Below are positions 25,077 through 33,802 of a stretch of DNA of 51,873 nt, piece after piece (the stretch's first letter is position 1; each line of letters starts with the position of its first letter). The notes beneath the pieces were generated by a model. That model was not told the origin of the DNA. It worked only from the letters and a program-made list of their open reading frames with translations, and searched no databases. Source of the stretch: Rhodospirillaceae bacterium (GTDB lineage Bacteria; Pseudomonadota; Alphaproteobacteria; DSM-16000; Inquilinaceae); NCBI GenBank assembly GCA_020638595.1, contig JACKIG010000029.1:1-51873 (forward strand). The letters run 5' to 3'. The position numbers were made by a program, and so were the translations under genes.

Positions 25077-26045
25077 ATGACAGTCAGACGCTTCATCGTG
25101 CCGTTGCTGGCAGGATTGGCCCTGGGGGCCACGGCAACCGCAGCCCGCGCCGACACCGTGACGGTGGCGGTCACGGCCATCGTCGAGCATCCGGCGCTGG
25201 ACGCGGTGCGCGACGGCCTGGTCGCGCGGCTGGGCGAACTGGGCTATGTCGAGGGCGACACGCTGGAGGTCGTCTACGAGAGCGCCCAGGGCAGCCCGGC
25301 GATCGCGGCCCAGATCGCCCGCCAGTTCGTCGGCGACGCACCCGATGTCATCGTCCCGATTTCCACCCCGTCGGCACAGGCGGTCGCCGCGGCGACATCC
25401 GACATCCCGGTGGTGTTCACCGCCGTCACCGACCCCGTCGCCGCCGGCCTGGTCACGGATCTCGAGGCCCCCGGCGGCAACGTGACGGGCCTGTCGGACA
25501 TGATCCCGATGGCCGACCACCTGGCCCTGATCCGCGAGATCCTGCCCGACGTCGCCCGCATCGGCTTCCTCTACAACCCGGGGGAGGCAAATTCCGTCGT
25601 CCTGCTGGACCGCATGCTGGAACTGGCCGGCGAAGCGGGCGTGGAGGTCGTCGCCGCCGGCGCGCCGCGATCCTCCGACGTCCTCAGCGCCACACAGAGC
25701 CTGGTGGGCGACGTCGACGCCGTCTATATCCCGACCGACAACACGGTGGTTTCGGCGCTGGAAGCGGTGCTGTCGGTCGGCCAGGACAATGATCTGCCGA
25801 TCTTCTCCGGCGACACCGACAGCGTCGGGCGCGGGGCCATCGCCACCATCGGCTTCGACTATGGCGATGTCGGCCGGCAGACGGCCGACATCGTGGCCCG
25901 TGTGCTGCAGGGCGAAGACCCCGGGACCATCCCGGTCGGCTTCGCGGCGGGGACCGATCTTGCCATCAATCCCGCGGCGGCGGCGGCCATGGGCGTGACG
26001 CTGCCCGATGCCGTGGTGGAAAGAGCCAGCATTGTCGTGGAGTAG
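25077..26045 (+). CDS. ABC transporter periplasmic binding protein (TrpX/ABC_sub_bind type)
   Basis: A 322-residue precursor with a signal peptide (TVRRFIVPLLAGLALGATAT, cleavage near ARADT). The mature part is a two-lobed periplasmic binding protein of PF04392 type: IVEHPALDAVRDGL near the N-terminus, FTAVTDPVAAGLV, GGNVTGLSDM, RIGFLYNPGE and a late DYGDVGRQTADI. Characterised relatives bind aromatic amino acids or related ligands. ATG 25077 follows GGGAGGA; an upstream ATG at 24993 would only add a non-signal extension. It is the first gene of a three-gene transporter operon. Confidence 0.92.
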   Translation: MTVRRFIVPLLAGLALGATATAARADTVTVAVTAIVEHPALDAVRDGLVARLGELGYVEGDTLEVVYESAQGSPAIAAQIARQFVGDAPDVIVPISTPSAQAVAAATSDIPVVFTAVTDPVAAGLVTDLEAPGGNVTGLSDMIPMADHLALIREILPDVARIGFLYNPGEANSVVLLDRMLELAGEAGVEVVAAGAPRSSDVLSATQSLVGDVDAVYIPTDNTVVSALEAVLSVGQDNDLPIFSGDTDSVGRGAIATIGFDYGDVGRQTADIVARVLQGEDPGTIPVGFAAGTDLAINPAAAAAMGVTLPDAVVERASIVVE

Positions 26046-26111
26046 CCGCACGGTCGAAGGGCAGCGCGGCGGCGTCCCGGCGGAGACTGCGGACCCCGGC
26101 CGTCCCCGCGC

Positions 26112-27011
26112 ATGAGCCAGGTCGCCTTTCTCGGCGCCGTCGAAGTCGGGCTGGTGTACGCCCTGGTCGCGATCGGCGTCTTCCTGAGCTTCCGTGTCCT
26201 GAGCTTCCCGGACCTGACCGTCGACGGCAGCTTCCCCCTGGGGGCCGCGGTGGCGGCGACCCTGATCGTGGCGGGCTGGAACCCGTATCTGGCCACCGCC
26301 GCCGCCACGGCATCGGGCGCGGCGGCGGGGCTGGTGACGGCGTTCCTCAACATCCGGCTGCGCATCCTGCACCTGCTGGCCAGCATCCTGACCATGATCG
26401 CGCTGTTTTCCGTCAACCTGCGCATCATGGGACGGCCGAACATCGCGCTGTTGCAGGAAGACACCGTCCTGACGCCGTTCCTGGGCGGGACGATGTCGCA
26501 ATACGAGGTCAAGCCGCTGTTCCTGGCCGTGATCGTCGTCGTCGCCGCGCTGCTGGTGGCCGGGTTCCTGGCAAGCCAGCTGGGCCTGGCCATGCGGGCC
26601 ACCGGCGCCAATGCGCGCATGGCGCGGGCGCAGGGCATCGATCCGGGCCGCCAGATCTTCCTGGGCATGGCCATCGCCAACGGCCTGGTCGGCCTGGCGG
26701 GCGCGCTGTTCGCCCAGACCAACGGCTTCGCCGATGTCACCAGCGGGGTCGGCACCATCATCATCGGCCTCGCCGCCGTGATCCTGGGCGAGACGCTGAT
26801 GCGCGGGCGGTCGACGCTGGTGATGGTCGGCGCCTGCGTCGTCGGGTCGATCCTCTATCGCATCGCCGTACAGGCGGCGCTGGAGATCGACGCACTGGGC
26901 CTGAAGGCGTCGGACATGAACCTGGTGACGGCCGTGCTCGTCACCGTGGCACTGGTGTTGCCGGGGCTGGGCAGCCCCGTTACGGCCCTGCTGCGCCGGG
27001 GCGGCCGATGA
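26112..27011 (+). CDS. ABC transporter permease (branched-chain-type, TrpY-like)
   Basis: A 299-residue inner-membrane protein with about 8-9 TM segments, PF02653 type. FPDLTVDGSFPLGAA near residues 37-51 and the cytoplasmic coupling loop GLAMRATGANARMARAQGID (about 158-177) are hallmarks of the permeases that pair with TrpX-type binding proteins. It lies 66 bp after the binding protein gene and overlaps the ATPase start by 4 bp. Confidence 0.92.
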   Translation: MSQVAFLGAVEVGLVYALVAIGVFLSFRVLSFPDLTVDGSFPLGAAVAATLIVAGWNPYLATAAATASGAAAGLVTAFLNIRLRILHLLASILTMIALFSVNLRIMGRPNIALLQEDTVLTPFLGGTMSQYEVKPLFLAVIVVVAALLVAGFLASQLGLAMRATGANARMARAQGIDPGRQIFLGMAIANGLVGLAGALFAQTNGFADVTSGVGTIIIGLAAVILGETLMRGRSTLVMVGACVVGSILYRIAVQAALEIDALGLKASDMNLVTAVLVTVALVLPGLGSPVTALLRRGGR

Positions 27012-27802
27012 TCCTGGTCGCCGATGCCGCCGTCGTCTTCGGGCGCGGCACGCCGCTGGAAACCTGGGCACTGCACCAGGTCGACCTGACGATCCCGGAA
27101 GGGCAGTTCGTCACCGTCATCGGCTCCAACGGTGCGGGCAAGTCGACCCTGTTGAACATCCTGAGCGGCGATGCCCCGCTGGCGCGCGGGCGGGTGGAGA
27201 TGGACGGCCTGGACGTCACCCGCTGGCCGACCACACGCCGCGCCGGGCTGGTGGCGCGCGTCTTCCAGGACCCGATGGCCGGCACCTGCGAAGGCTTGAG
27301 CATCGAGGAAAACCTGGCGCTTGCCGCAGCGCGCGGCACGCGCCGCGGCCTGGGCCCGGCCATCGGCCGCCATCGCCGGGCGGATTTCGCCGACAGGCTC
27401 AGCCAGCTTGGCCTGGGGCTGGAAAACCGCCTGGCCGACCGGATGGGCCTGCTGTCCGGCGGCCAGCGCCAGGCCGTCAGCCTGCTGATGGCCACGCTGG
27501 CCGGCATGAAGATCCTGCTGCTGGACGAACACGTCGCCGCGCTGGACCCGAAGACGGCGGAATTCGTCCTGGCCCTGACCAACCGCATCGTCGCGGATTA
27601 TCGACTGACCGCGCTGATGGTGACGCATTCCATGCGCCACGCGCTGGACTGCGGCGACCGCACGGTGATGCTGCACCAGGGCCGCATCGTCTTCGACGTG
27701 GCGGGGCAAGAGCGCCACGGGCTCGACGTGCCGGACCTGCTGGCCATGTTCACCCGCGTGCGCGGCGAACAGCTGGACGACGACAGCCTGCTGCTGGCGT
27801 AG
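27008..27802 (+). CDS. ABC transporter ATP-binding protein (TrpZ-like)
   Basis: A 264-residue ATPase with Walker A GSNGAGKST (39-47), a Q-loop in RVFQDPM, signature LSGGQRQ (149-155), Walker B ILLLDEH with Glu174, and a switch His in VTHSMRHAL. The start ATG overlaps the permease stop (ATGA), so the two are translationally coupled. With the two preceding genes it forms a complete importer. Transcription would run into the 47-bp inverted repeat 37 bp downstream. Confidence 0.93.
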   Translation: MILVADAAVVFGRGTPLETWALHQVDLTIPEGQFVTVIGSNGAGKSTLLNILSGDAPLARGRVEMDGLDVTRWPTTRRAGLVARVFQDPMAGTCEGLSIEENLALAAARGTRRGLGPAIGRHRRADFADRLSQLGLGLENRLADRMGLLSGGQRQAVSLLMATLAGMKILLLDEHVAALDPKTAEFVLALTNRIVADYRLTALMVTHSMRHALDCGDRTVMLHQGRIVFDVAGQERHGLDVPDLLAMFTRVRGEQLDDDSLLLA

Positions 27803-27838
27803 GGCGCGACGGCGATGCCTTCGTCGTCCCTGCAATTG

Positions 27839-28002
27839 CTAGCCCGCACTTCTCACACCCGCCATGGTCTGCGTCGCGTCCAGGCCTCCGGCCGCTGCGT
27901 CGCAAGCCTCGACCGTAGCCGCTACGCTTTTCGGCTTGCTCCTGACGGAGCGGACGCCTGGACGCGACGCAGACCATGGCGGGTGTGAGAAGTGCGGGCT
28001 AG
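27839..28002. repeat. Perfect 47-bp inverted repeat with 70-nt structured loop
   Basis: Arm 27839-27885 is the exact reverse complement of 27956-28002. The 70-nt centre is itself structured: CTCCG/CGGAG at 27886 and 27946, AAGCC/GGCTT, and GTAGC-C-GCTAC near its middle. It lies between the convergent ABC ATPase (stop 27802) and lipoprotein gene, and its outer end CTAG contains the lipoprotein stop codon (27999-28001). The arms are far too long and exact for an ordinary terminator. It looks like a mobile or amplified palindromic element that may also end transcription from both sides. Confidence 0.92.
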
Positions 28003-28484
28003 AGGAAGCACTCGTCGATGTACTCGCCCGGGCCGTCATAGGTTGAGATTTCTGCGATCACCCGGTCGCGCCCGTCGATCAGCAGCAGGGTATCATCCAG
28101 GCTCCACTCGGCGATGTTGCAGCCGAAATGTTGATCCCCCGACACCCACTGACCATGGAAGCACAGCTGGCTGCCACGCACCGACCAGCTGCCGTAGAAT
28201 TCGTCATCGTCACTATAATCGGTCCAGAACGATTCGTAGTCTCCGCCCGGGTCGAAATAGCCGCATTCGTAACTGCCGGGATAGGCACTGCCTTCAAAGT
28301 ACTCGATGAACGCACTGCCGTTGCTGACGTAGTCTCCGATTCCTCGCGAGGTGGCGATGGAGGATTGGGCGGCCGAGCTGCTGCCGCCCGGACCCGAGCC
28401 TGCCTGGTTCCCGCCACCGGCCGGAACGCAGGCACCGACAAGCGCCAGCGAGGCTGCAATGGCGGCGGTAACACGGGTTTTCAT
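27999..28484 (-). CDS. Putative lipoprotein of unknown function
   Basis: A 161-residue precursor. The N-terminus MKTRVTAAIAASLALVGACV gives a signal peptide with a lipobox (LVGAC), so the mature protein should be acylated at Cys19. A Gly/Ser linker follows, then a Tyr/Asp-rich domain with three further Cys (YECGYF, LCFHG, FGCNIAEW). ATG 28484 was chosen over an upstream start because it follows GGAGGGGGAG and opens the lipoprotein signal. The stop codon lies in the end of the inverted repeat. No family recognised. Confidence 0.75.
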   Translation of the reverse strand: MKTRVTAAIAASLALVGACVPAGGGNQAGSGPGGSSSAAQSSIATSRGIGDYVSNGSAFIEYFEGSAYPGSYECGYFDPGGDYESFWTDYSDDDEFYGSWSVRGSQLCFHGQWVSGDQHFGCNIAEWSLDDTLLLIDGRDRVIAEISTYDGPGEYIDECFL

Positions 28485-28712
28485 CGCTGCTCCCCCTCCT
28501 GCTGCACCGTTGCGATGCAAACCGGATCAGGAGCTGCCCTTGTCCCGATCTCCCGTGCCGTAAGAGTGGCCTGGGATCAGCCGGGTGACAAGGCACAGAT
28601 GCTTCGTTGCGATACTTTACGGTCCACGTCCTGCCCGACGGCAGGTCCCCGGCCGGGGCCGCCAGGCCGATCCCCGCGACCAGGGCCCGTCGCCCCGCCC
28701 CTGCTTGGCGCG

Positions 28713-30398
28713 TCAGGCCGCGCGGATGTCGCCGACGAACCGGGCGACGGCCTTGGCCAGGTCGCCCGACCGCTGCGAGATCGCGGACGACGACGACAGG
28801 ACCGACGCGGCCATCTCCCCCGTCTGGTTGGCGGCCTGGTGCAGGCCCTCGACATTGGCCGAGACGCCGCTGGTCGCGCCGGAGGCAAGCTCGATCGTCC
28901 GGGCGATCTCGCGCGTCGCCACGTCCTGTTCCTCCACCGCGGCGGCCACGGCCACGATGGTGTCGCGGATGTTGGCGATCTTCTCGGTGATGGCGCGGAT
29001 CGCACCGGCGGTGCTGTCGGACACGTGCTGCATTTCCGCGACCTGGCTTGCGATCTCTTCCGTCGCCTTGGCGGTCTGGTTGGCCAGCGACTTCACCTCG
29101 CTGGCGACGATGGCGAAGCCCTTGCCGGCCTCGCCGGCCCGGGCCGCCTCGATGGTGGCATTCAGCGCCAGCAGGTTGGTGCGCTCGGCGATATCGTTGA
29201 TCAGCGAGATCACCTTGCCGATGCGCTGGGCGGTGTCGGTCAGCTTCGTGACCTCCGCCGTGGCATGATCGGCAGACGTGACCGCCTCGCCCGTCATGCC
29301 GGAGGACCGGGCAACCTGGCCATTGATCTCGTTGATCGAGCTTGAGAGCTCCTCCGCCGCCGCCGCCACCGTCTGGACGCTGACGCTGGCTTCCTCGGCA
29401 TTGCTGGCGACATTGCCGGCGCGCTGGCGGGCGTCGTCGGCCAGCCCGCTCATCGAGCGCGCCGCCCCCGTGAGGGAGCCAGCCGCCGCGGTCAGTTCGT
29501 CGACCAGGGACTGCACCCCCGCCTCCAGCCGGTCGGCGGTCTCGATCAGCGCCTTGCGGCGTTCCTCGGCCATGCGCTTTTCCGCGGCTTCCTGCTCGCG
29601 GCGCATCTCCTCCATCCGGGCGGCGTTGTCCTTGAACACCTCCAGCGCCCGCGCCAGGGCGCCAACCTCGTCCCGCAGGCCGGTATAGGGGACATCGACG
29701 TTCAGGTTGCCCTTGGTCAGTTCGCCCATGCGCTGGATGATCGCGGCCAGCGGGCGGGTGATGCCCAGGCCGATGAAGACGGCGATCGCCACGCCGACCA
29801 GCAGGATGCCGATGGCGATCAGCCCCAGTTCCAGCGCCCGGTCGGCAAACACCCCGTCAATGTCATCGACATAGACGCCCGTGCCCACCACCAGGTCCCA
29901 GGGCGCGAACGCCCGGGCGAACGAGATCTTGTCGACGGGCGGGCCGTCGGGGTCCCGCGCCCACTGATAGGCGACCGGACCGCCGCCATTTCGGGCCTGC
30001 ACGAGCATTTCGCGGATGAACTGGACGCCGTTCGGGTCCTCCGCAGTCAACATGTCCCGGCCGATCAGGTCGGGATTGTAGTGCACAACAAGCTCGCCCC
30101 GCGCGTTGAAGACGAAGACATAGTCGCTTGCGTCTTCGCCATAGCGCATTGCCCCGATGGCGGTGAAAGCCTGCTGGCGCGCCTCGTCCTCCGACAGTTC
30201 GCCGCTCTCGGCAAGCTCGTGGAACCGCGCCAGCACACCGACGGCGGCATCGGCCACGCTCTCGGTCTGGTCGATGTGCTGCAACACCAGTTCGTCGCGC
30301 AGCCCGACGAGGGAGAATGCCAAGGTCCCCAGCATGCCGACCGCCAGGACGGCGACCAGAATGGTGAGACGGGCGGAGATGCGACACAACCGACACAT
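28713..30398 (-). CDS. Methyl-accepting chemotaxis protein with periplasmic single Cache domain
   Basis: A 561-residue transducer. TM1 is at about 10-30. A periplasmic sCache_2 domain follows (YGEDASDYVFVFNARGELVV, HYNPDLIGRDM, WARDPDGPPVDKISF, PWDLVVGTGVYVDDI), then TM2 at about 190-212. A HAMP segment starts at ITRPLAAIIQRMGELT. The signalling hairpin tip is intact (IAERTNLLALNATIEAARAGE). Cache domains of this type bind small ligands such as carboxylates. ATG 30398 was chosen; an upstream GTG at 30437 has no ribosome-binding site. No che genes are nearby. Confidence 0.93.
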   Translation of the reverse strand: MCRLCRISARLTILVAVLAVGMLGTLAFSLVGLRDELVLQHIDQTESVADAAVGVLARFHELAESGELSEDEARQQAFTAIGAMRYGEDASDYVFVFNARGELVVHYNPDLIGRDMLTAEDPNGVQFIREMLVQARNGGGPVAYQWARDPDGPPVDKISFARAFAPWDLVVGTGVYVDDIDGVFADRALELGLIAIGILLVGVAIAVFIGLGITRPLAAIIQRMGELTKGNLNVDVPYTGLRDEVGALARALEVFKDNAARMEEMRREQEAAEKRMAEERRKALIETADRLEAGVQSLVDELTAAAGSLTGAARSMSGLADDARQRAGNVASNAEEASVSVQTVAAAAEELSSSINEINGQVARSSGMTGEAVTSADHATAEVTKLTDTAQRIGKVISLINDIAERTNLLALNATIEAARAGEAGKGFAIVASEVKSLANQTAKATEEIASQVAEMQHVSDSTAGAIRAITEKIANIRDTIVAVAAAVEEQDVATREIARTIELASGATSGVSANVEGLHQAANQTGEMAASVLSSSSAISQRSGDLAKAVARFVGDIRAA

Positions 30399-30541
30399 GG
30401 ATGGTTTTCCGATCGCTGGCAGCTTAAGGGTTAACACCTATGTCATCTGGATATCAGCCCCTTGGTTAAGGTCGCGTAAAAGTTTGCCGCAGCCGCAGGT
30501 CGGCGGGACGGGGGATCGCAACGCCCCGCCCGCCACAACCG

Positions 30542-30967
30542 CTATTGGCCCGGACGCAGGCGCGACGGCGCCACCCATTCGTCCCAGCCGGAATCGTAGC
30601 CGTCATAGGTGATGTAGCACGTGCCGTCCGCCTGCGGCCCTTCCAGCACGCGTCCCGGATACCAAGACCCGTTCCATTCGATCTGGACCACAGCCCCGAC
30701 CGTGCACAGGCCCCCCGGCGGCAGGCTGCCGACGCGCCGCAGACGGTCGGGCGTCACCCATTCGTCCCAACTGCTATCATAGCCGTCATAGGTGATGTAG
30801 CAGGTGCTGTCCGGCCTTGGTCCTTCGATGACATGGCCCGGCCACCACTCGCTTCCCCAGAAGACCTCCACAGGCTGCCCGGCCACACAGGGCGGCTTGC
30901 CCGACTGGGCCAGGGCCGCCGCCGGCAGAAGCAGCAGGGCCGCCAGAATAGTCGCGAATCGATGCAT
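30542..30967 (-). CDS. Exported protein with two Tudor-knot/Agenet-like repeats
   Basis: A 141-residue precursor with a clear signal peptide (HRFATILAALLLLPAAALAQ), starting at ATG 30967 five nt after GAGGGA. The mature part is two tandem copies of a roughly 50-residue unit. Each has a V(E/Q)(V/I)(F/E)WxGSWWPGxVxEGP-like strand set, a Cys-Tyr-Ile-Thr-Tyr-Asp-Gly-Tyr-Asp core and a final WDEWV-P-RLR. This pattern resembles the chromo-barrel/Tudor-knot and Agenet folds of eukaryotic reader proteins, here in a periplasmic protein. Each unit has two Cys. The function is unknown. Confidence 0.78.
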   Translation of the reverse strand: MHRFATILAALLLLPAAALAQSGKPPCVAGQPVEVFWGSEWWPGHVIEGPRPDSTCYITYDGYDSSWDEWVTPDRLRRVGSLPPGGLCTVGAVVQIEWNGSWYPGRVLEGPQADGTCYITYDGYDSGWDEWVAPSRLRPGQ

Positions 30968-31268
30968 GGTTCCCTCATGGATTGACAGGGTTTCCCCGGC
31001 AGTCGCGGACTGAACGGCCCGGACGGGCGACGTTGACCCAATAACCGATCCCGGCGCAATAGCGCGATCGCCAGGCGTGCCGGCCCGCAGCGTCGTCAAG
31101 GGACCCGCCGGCCATCGTGGTTATCGGGTGGCGCCGGATGGCCCGGACACTATACTGATGACCCCCGCGCCGCCGGCCGCCCGCCCTCCGCTCGCCCGGC
31201 ATTGCGAAGACCGGCGCATCGGCCGGGCCCGGTTGCGGCCCGGTGCCCCTCATCCCGGACCAAGCACG
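30968..31268. other. Intergenic region between divergent genes
   Basis: A 301-bp gap between the Tudor-like gene (minus) and the CoA-ligase gene (plus). It carries no gene I can support; the plus frame is open from 31077 but reads as repetitive Pro/Ala/Arg without a start signal. Both promoters should be here. No operator or hairpin stands out. Confidence 0.4.
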
Positions 31269-32804
31269 ATGGACGATACGATCCTGCCAGAGACTGCCCA
31301 ATCCCTGCCCGAAGTTCTGGAGCGGGGCCGTGCGCACGCCCCGGCGATTGCGGCGACCGACGGCCGCGTGCTGACCTATGCGGGCCTGCGCGCATTGATG
31401 ACCACGACCGTCGCGTCGCTGAACGGCTTCGGCATCGGGCGCAACGACCGGGTGGCCATCGTCCTGCCCAACGGGCCGGAGATGGCGACGGCCTTCGTCA
31501 CCATCGCCGCCGGGGCGACGACCGCACCGCTGAACCCCGCCTATCGCGAGCAGGAATTCGACTTCTACCTCTCCGACCTCGGCGCCAAGGCGCTGGTGGT
31601 GCCGGCCGGCGACACGTCGGCCGCCGTGGACGTGGCCCGGCGGCACGGCATGGCGATCCTGGAACTGGTGGCCGACACGGGCACCGCCGGCGGCTTCACG
31701 CTGACGGGCGATGCCGTCGGCACGCCGGCCGCGGGCGGGCTGGCCGGACCCGACGATGTCGGGCTGGTGCTGCACACCTCCGGCACCACTTCGCGCCCGA
31801 AGGTGGTCCCGCTGACCCAGCGCAACCTGGCGGCCTCGGCCCAGAGCATCGCCGCCACCCTGGCGCTGACGCCGGACGACCGCTGCCTGAACGTCATGCC
31901 GCTGTTCCACATCCACGGGCTGATCGCTGCGGTGCTGTCGTCGCTGGCGGCGGGGGCGAGCGTCTTCTGCACCCCCGGCTTCAACGCGCTGAAGTTCTTC
32001 GCCTGGCTGGAGGAAGCCGACCCCACCTGGTACACGGCGGTGCCGACCATGCACCAGGCGATCCTGTCGCGTGCGGCCCGCAACCGCGAAACCATCGCCA
32101 AGGCACGGCTGCGCTTCGTGCGCTCCAGCTCGTCCTCGCTGCCGCCGCAGGTGTTGGCGGAGCTGGAGGAGACGTTCGGCTGCCCGGCGATCGAGGCCTA
32201 CGGCATGACCGAAGCCACCCACCAGATGGCCAGCAACCCGCTGCCGCCGGCCCCGCACAAGCCCGGCACCGTGGGCATCGCCGCAGGCCCCGAAGTGGCG
32301 GTGATGGGCGAGGACGGGACCCTGCTGGCCGCCGGCCAGGTCGGCGAGGTCGTCATCCGCGGCCCCAGCGTCACCCCGGGGTACGAGGCCAACCCCAAGG
32401 CCAATGCCGAGGCCTTCGTCAATGGCTGGTTCCGCACCGGCGACCAGGGGGTCATGGACGACGACGGCTACCTGACCATCACCGGCCGGCTGAAGGAGAT
32501 CATCAACCGCGGCGGCGAGAAGATCAGCCCGCGCGAGGTTGACGAGATCCTGATGGACCATGCCGCCGTCGGCCAGGTCGTCACCTTCGCCATGCCGCAC
32601 CCCAAGCTGGGGGAGGAGGTCGCCGCCGCCGTGGTCCTGCGCGAGGGCCAGACGGTGACGGAGCAGCAGTTGCGGGACTTCGCGCAAACGCGCCTGGCCG
32701 ATTTCAAGGTGCCGCGCAAGATCCTGTTCCTGGACGAGATCCCCAAGGGTGCCACGGGCAAGCTGCAGCGCATCGGCCTGGCGGCGAAGCTGGGCCTCGG
32801 CTGA
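31269..32804 (+). CDS. Acyl-CoA ligase, oxalyl-CoA synthetase (AAE3/Pcs60)-like
   Basis: A 511-residue ANL-superfamily enzyme. The P-loop LHTSGTTSRPKVVPLTQ with TSRP is characteristic of oxalate-CoA ligases (AAE3, Pcs60) rather than most fatty acyl ligases. Also present are YGMTEATHQM, WFRTGDQGVMDDDGYL, NRGGEKISPREVDEIL and the catalytic Lys in IPKGATGKLQR. The reaction is acid + ATP + CoA to acyl-CoA, AMP and PPi. Substrate assignment to oxalate rests on motif similarity only. ATG 31269 starts the conserved domain. The stop overlaps the next start by one base. Confidence 0.87.
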   Translation: MDDTILPETAQSLPEVLERGRAHAPAIAATDGRVLTYAGLRALMTTTVASLNGFGIGRNDRVAIVLPNGPEMATAFVTIAAGATTAPLNPAYREQEFDFYLSDLGAKALVVPAGDTSAAVDVARRHGMAILELVADTGTAGGFTLTGDAVGTPAAGGLAGPDDVGLVLHTSGTTSRPKVVPLTQRNLAASAQSIAATLALTPDDRCLNVMPLFHIHGLIAAVLSSLAAGASVFCTPGFNALKFFAWLEEADPTWYTAVPTMHQAILSRAARNRETIAKARLRFVRSSSSSLPPQVLAELEETFGCPAIEAYGMTEATHQMASNPLPPAPHKPGTVGIAAGPEVAVMGEDGTLLAAGQVGEVVIRGPSVTPGYEANPKANAEAFVNGWFRTGDQGVMDDDGYLTITGRLKEIINRGGEKISPREVDEILMDHAAVGQVVTFAMPHPKLGEEVAAAVVLREGQTVTEQQLRDFAQTRLADFKVPRKILFLDEIPKGATGKLQRIGLAAKLGLG

Positions 32805-33784
32805 TGCGCATCTGCATCGTCGGTGCCGGCGCCATCGGCGCATTCCTGGGCGCAGCGCTGGCCCGCGGCGGCGCCGATGTCACGCTGATCGCCCGCGGGC
32901 CGCATCTGCGCGCGATGCAGGCGAACGGCCTGCGCCTGATCGAAGGCGGGCAAGAGCAGGTGGTGGCCGTCCGCGCCACCGACAACCCGGCCGAGGCGGG
33001 GCCGCAGGACCATGTCATCATCACGCTGAAGGCCCATTCGGTCCCGGCGATGGTGGACGCCATGCAGCCGCTCTTGGGGCCGGCGACCGCGGTGGTGACG
33101 GCGATCAACGGCCTGCCCTGGTGGTATTTCTACGGCCTGGACGGCGCGTTCGAGAACAAGCGGCTGGACAGCGTCGACCCCGGCGGCCGGCAGTGGGACG
33201 GCCTGGGGCCGGAACGGGTGATCGGCTGCGTCGTCTACCCGGCCTGCGAGGTGGTCGAACCGGGGGTGGTCAAACACATCGAGGGCGACCGCTTCACCCT
33301 GGGCGAGCCCAGCGGCCAGCGCACCGAGCGCGTGCAGGCGCTCAGCCGGGCAATGATCGCCGGCGGCCTGAAGGCGCCGGTGCGCACCCGCATCCGCGAC
33401 GACATCTGGGTGAAGCTGTGGGGCAACCTCGCCTTCAACCCGATCAGTGCGCTGACCCATGCAACGCTGGACGTCATCGCCACCGACCCCGGCACCCGCG
33501 CCGTCGCCCGTGCGATGATGGTGGAGGCGCAGGCGATCGGCGAAAGGCTGGGCGTGCGCTTCGGCATCGACGTCGACCAGCGCATTGCCGGGGCGGAATC
33601 CGTCGGTGCCCATCGCACGTCGATGCTGCAGGACCTGACCCAGGGCCGGCCGATGGAAATCGATGCGCTGGTGACATCCGTGCAGGAGGTCGGCCGCATG
33701 GTCGGCCAGCCGACCCCGACCATCGACCTCGTCCTCGCCCTCGTGCGCCAGCGCGCCGCGGTCGCCGAGGCGGAGCGGACCTAG
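32804..33784 (+). CDS. 2-dehydropantoate 2-reductase family (PanE/ApbA) protein
   Basis: A 326-residue NADP-dependent reductase. The N-terminal Rossmann motif is GAGAIG (7-12), the catalytic Lys204 lies in DIWVKLWGN with Asn208, and the late Glu in RPMEIDAL completes the active site. PanE makes pantoate for CoA synthesis, but many paralogues reduce other 2-ketoacids. Coupling to the CoA-ligase gene (TGATG overlap) suggests this could be such a paralogue, so I do not give the panE symbol. Confidence 0.88.
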   Translation: MRICIVGAGAIGAFLGAALARGGADVTLIARGPHLRAMQANGLRLIEGGQEQVVAVRATDNPAEAGPQDHVIITLKAHSVPAMVDAMQPLLGPATAVVTAINGLPWWYFYGLDGAFENKRLDSVDPGGRQWDGLGPERVIGCVVYPACEVVEPGVVKHIEGDRFTLGEPSGQRTERVQALSRAMIAGGLKAPVRTRIRDDIWVKLWGNLAFNPISALTHATLDVIATDPGTRAVARAMMVEAQAIGERLGVRFGIDVDQRIAGAESVGAHRTSMLQDLTQGRPMEIDALVTSVQEVGRMVGQPTPTIDLVLALVRQRAAVAEAERT

Positions 33785-33802
33785 CCCGCGCCGGCAACGG
33801 GT

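Noticed and set aside
22803..27071. A 1422-codon minus-strand open frame antisense to ALDH7 and the ABC genes
   Set aside because: It is a shadow of GC-rich third positions; its translation is rich in Arg, His, Gln and Gly with no domain, while the plus-strand genes have full motifs.
27839..28002. Simple Rho-independent terminator
   Set aside because: The 47-bp perfect arms with a 70-nt structured loop and no T-tract exceed the size of normal terminators, so I list it as a repeat that may also terminate.
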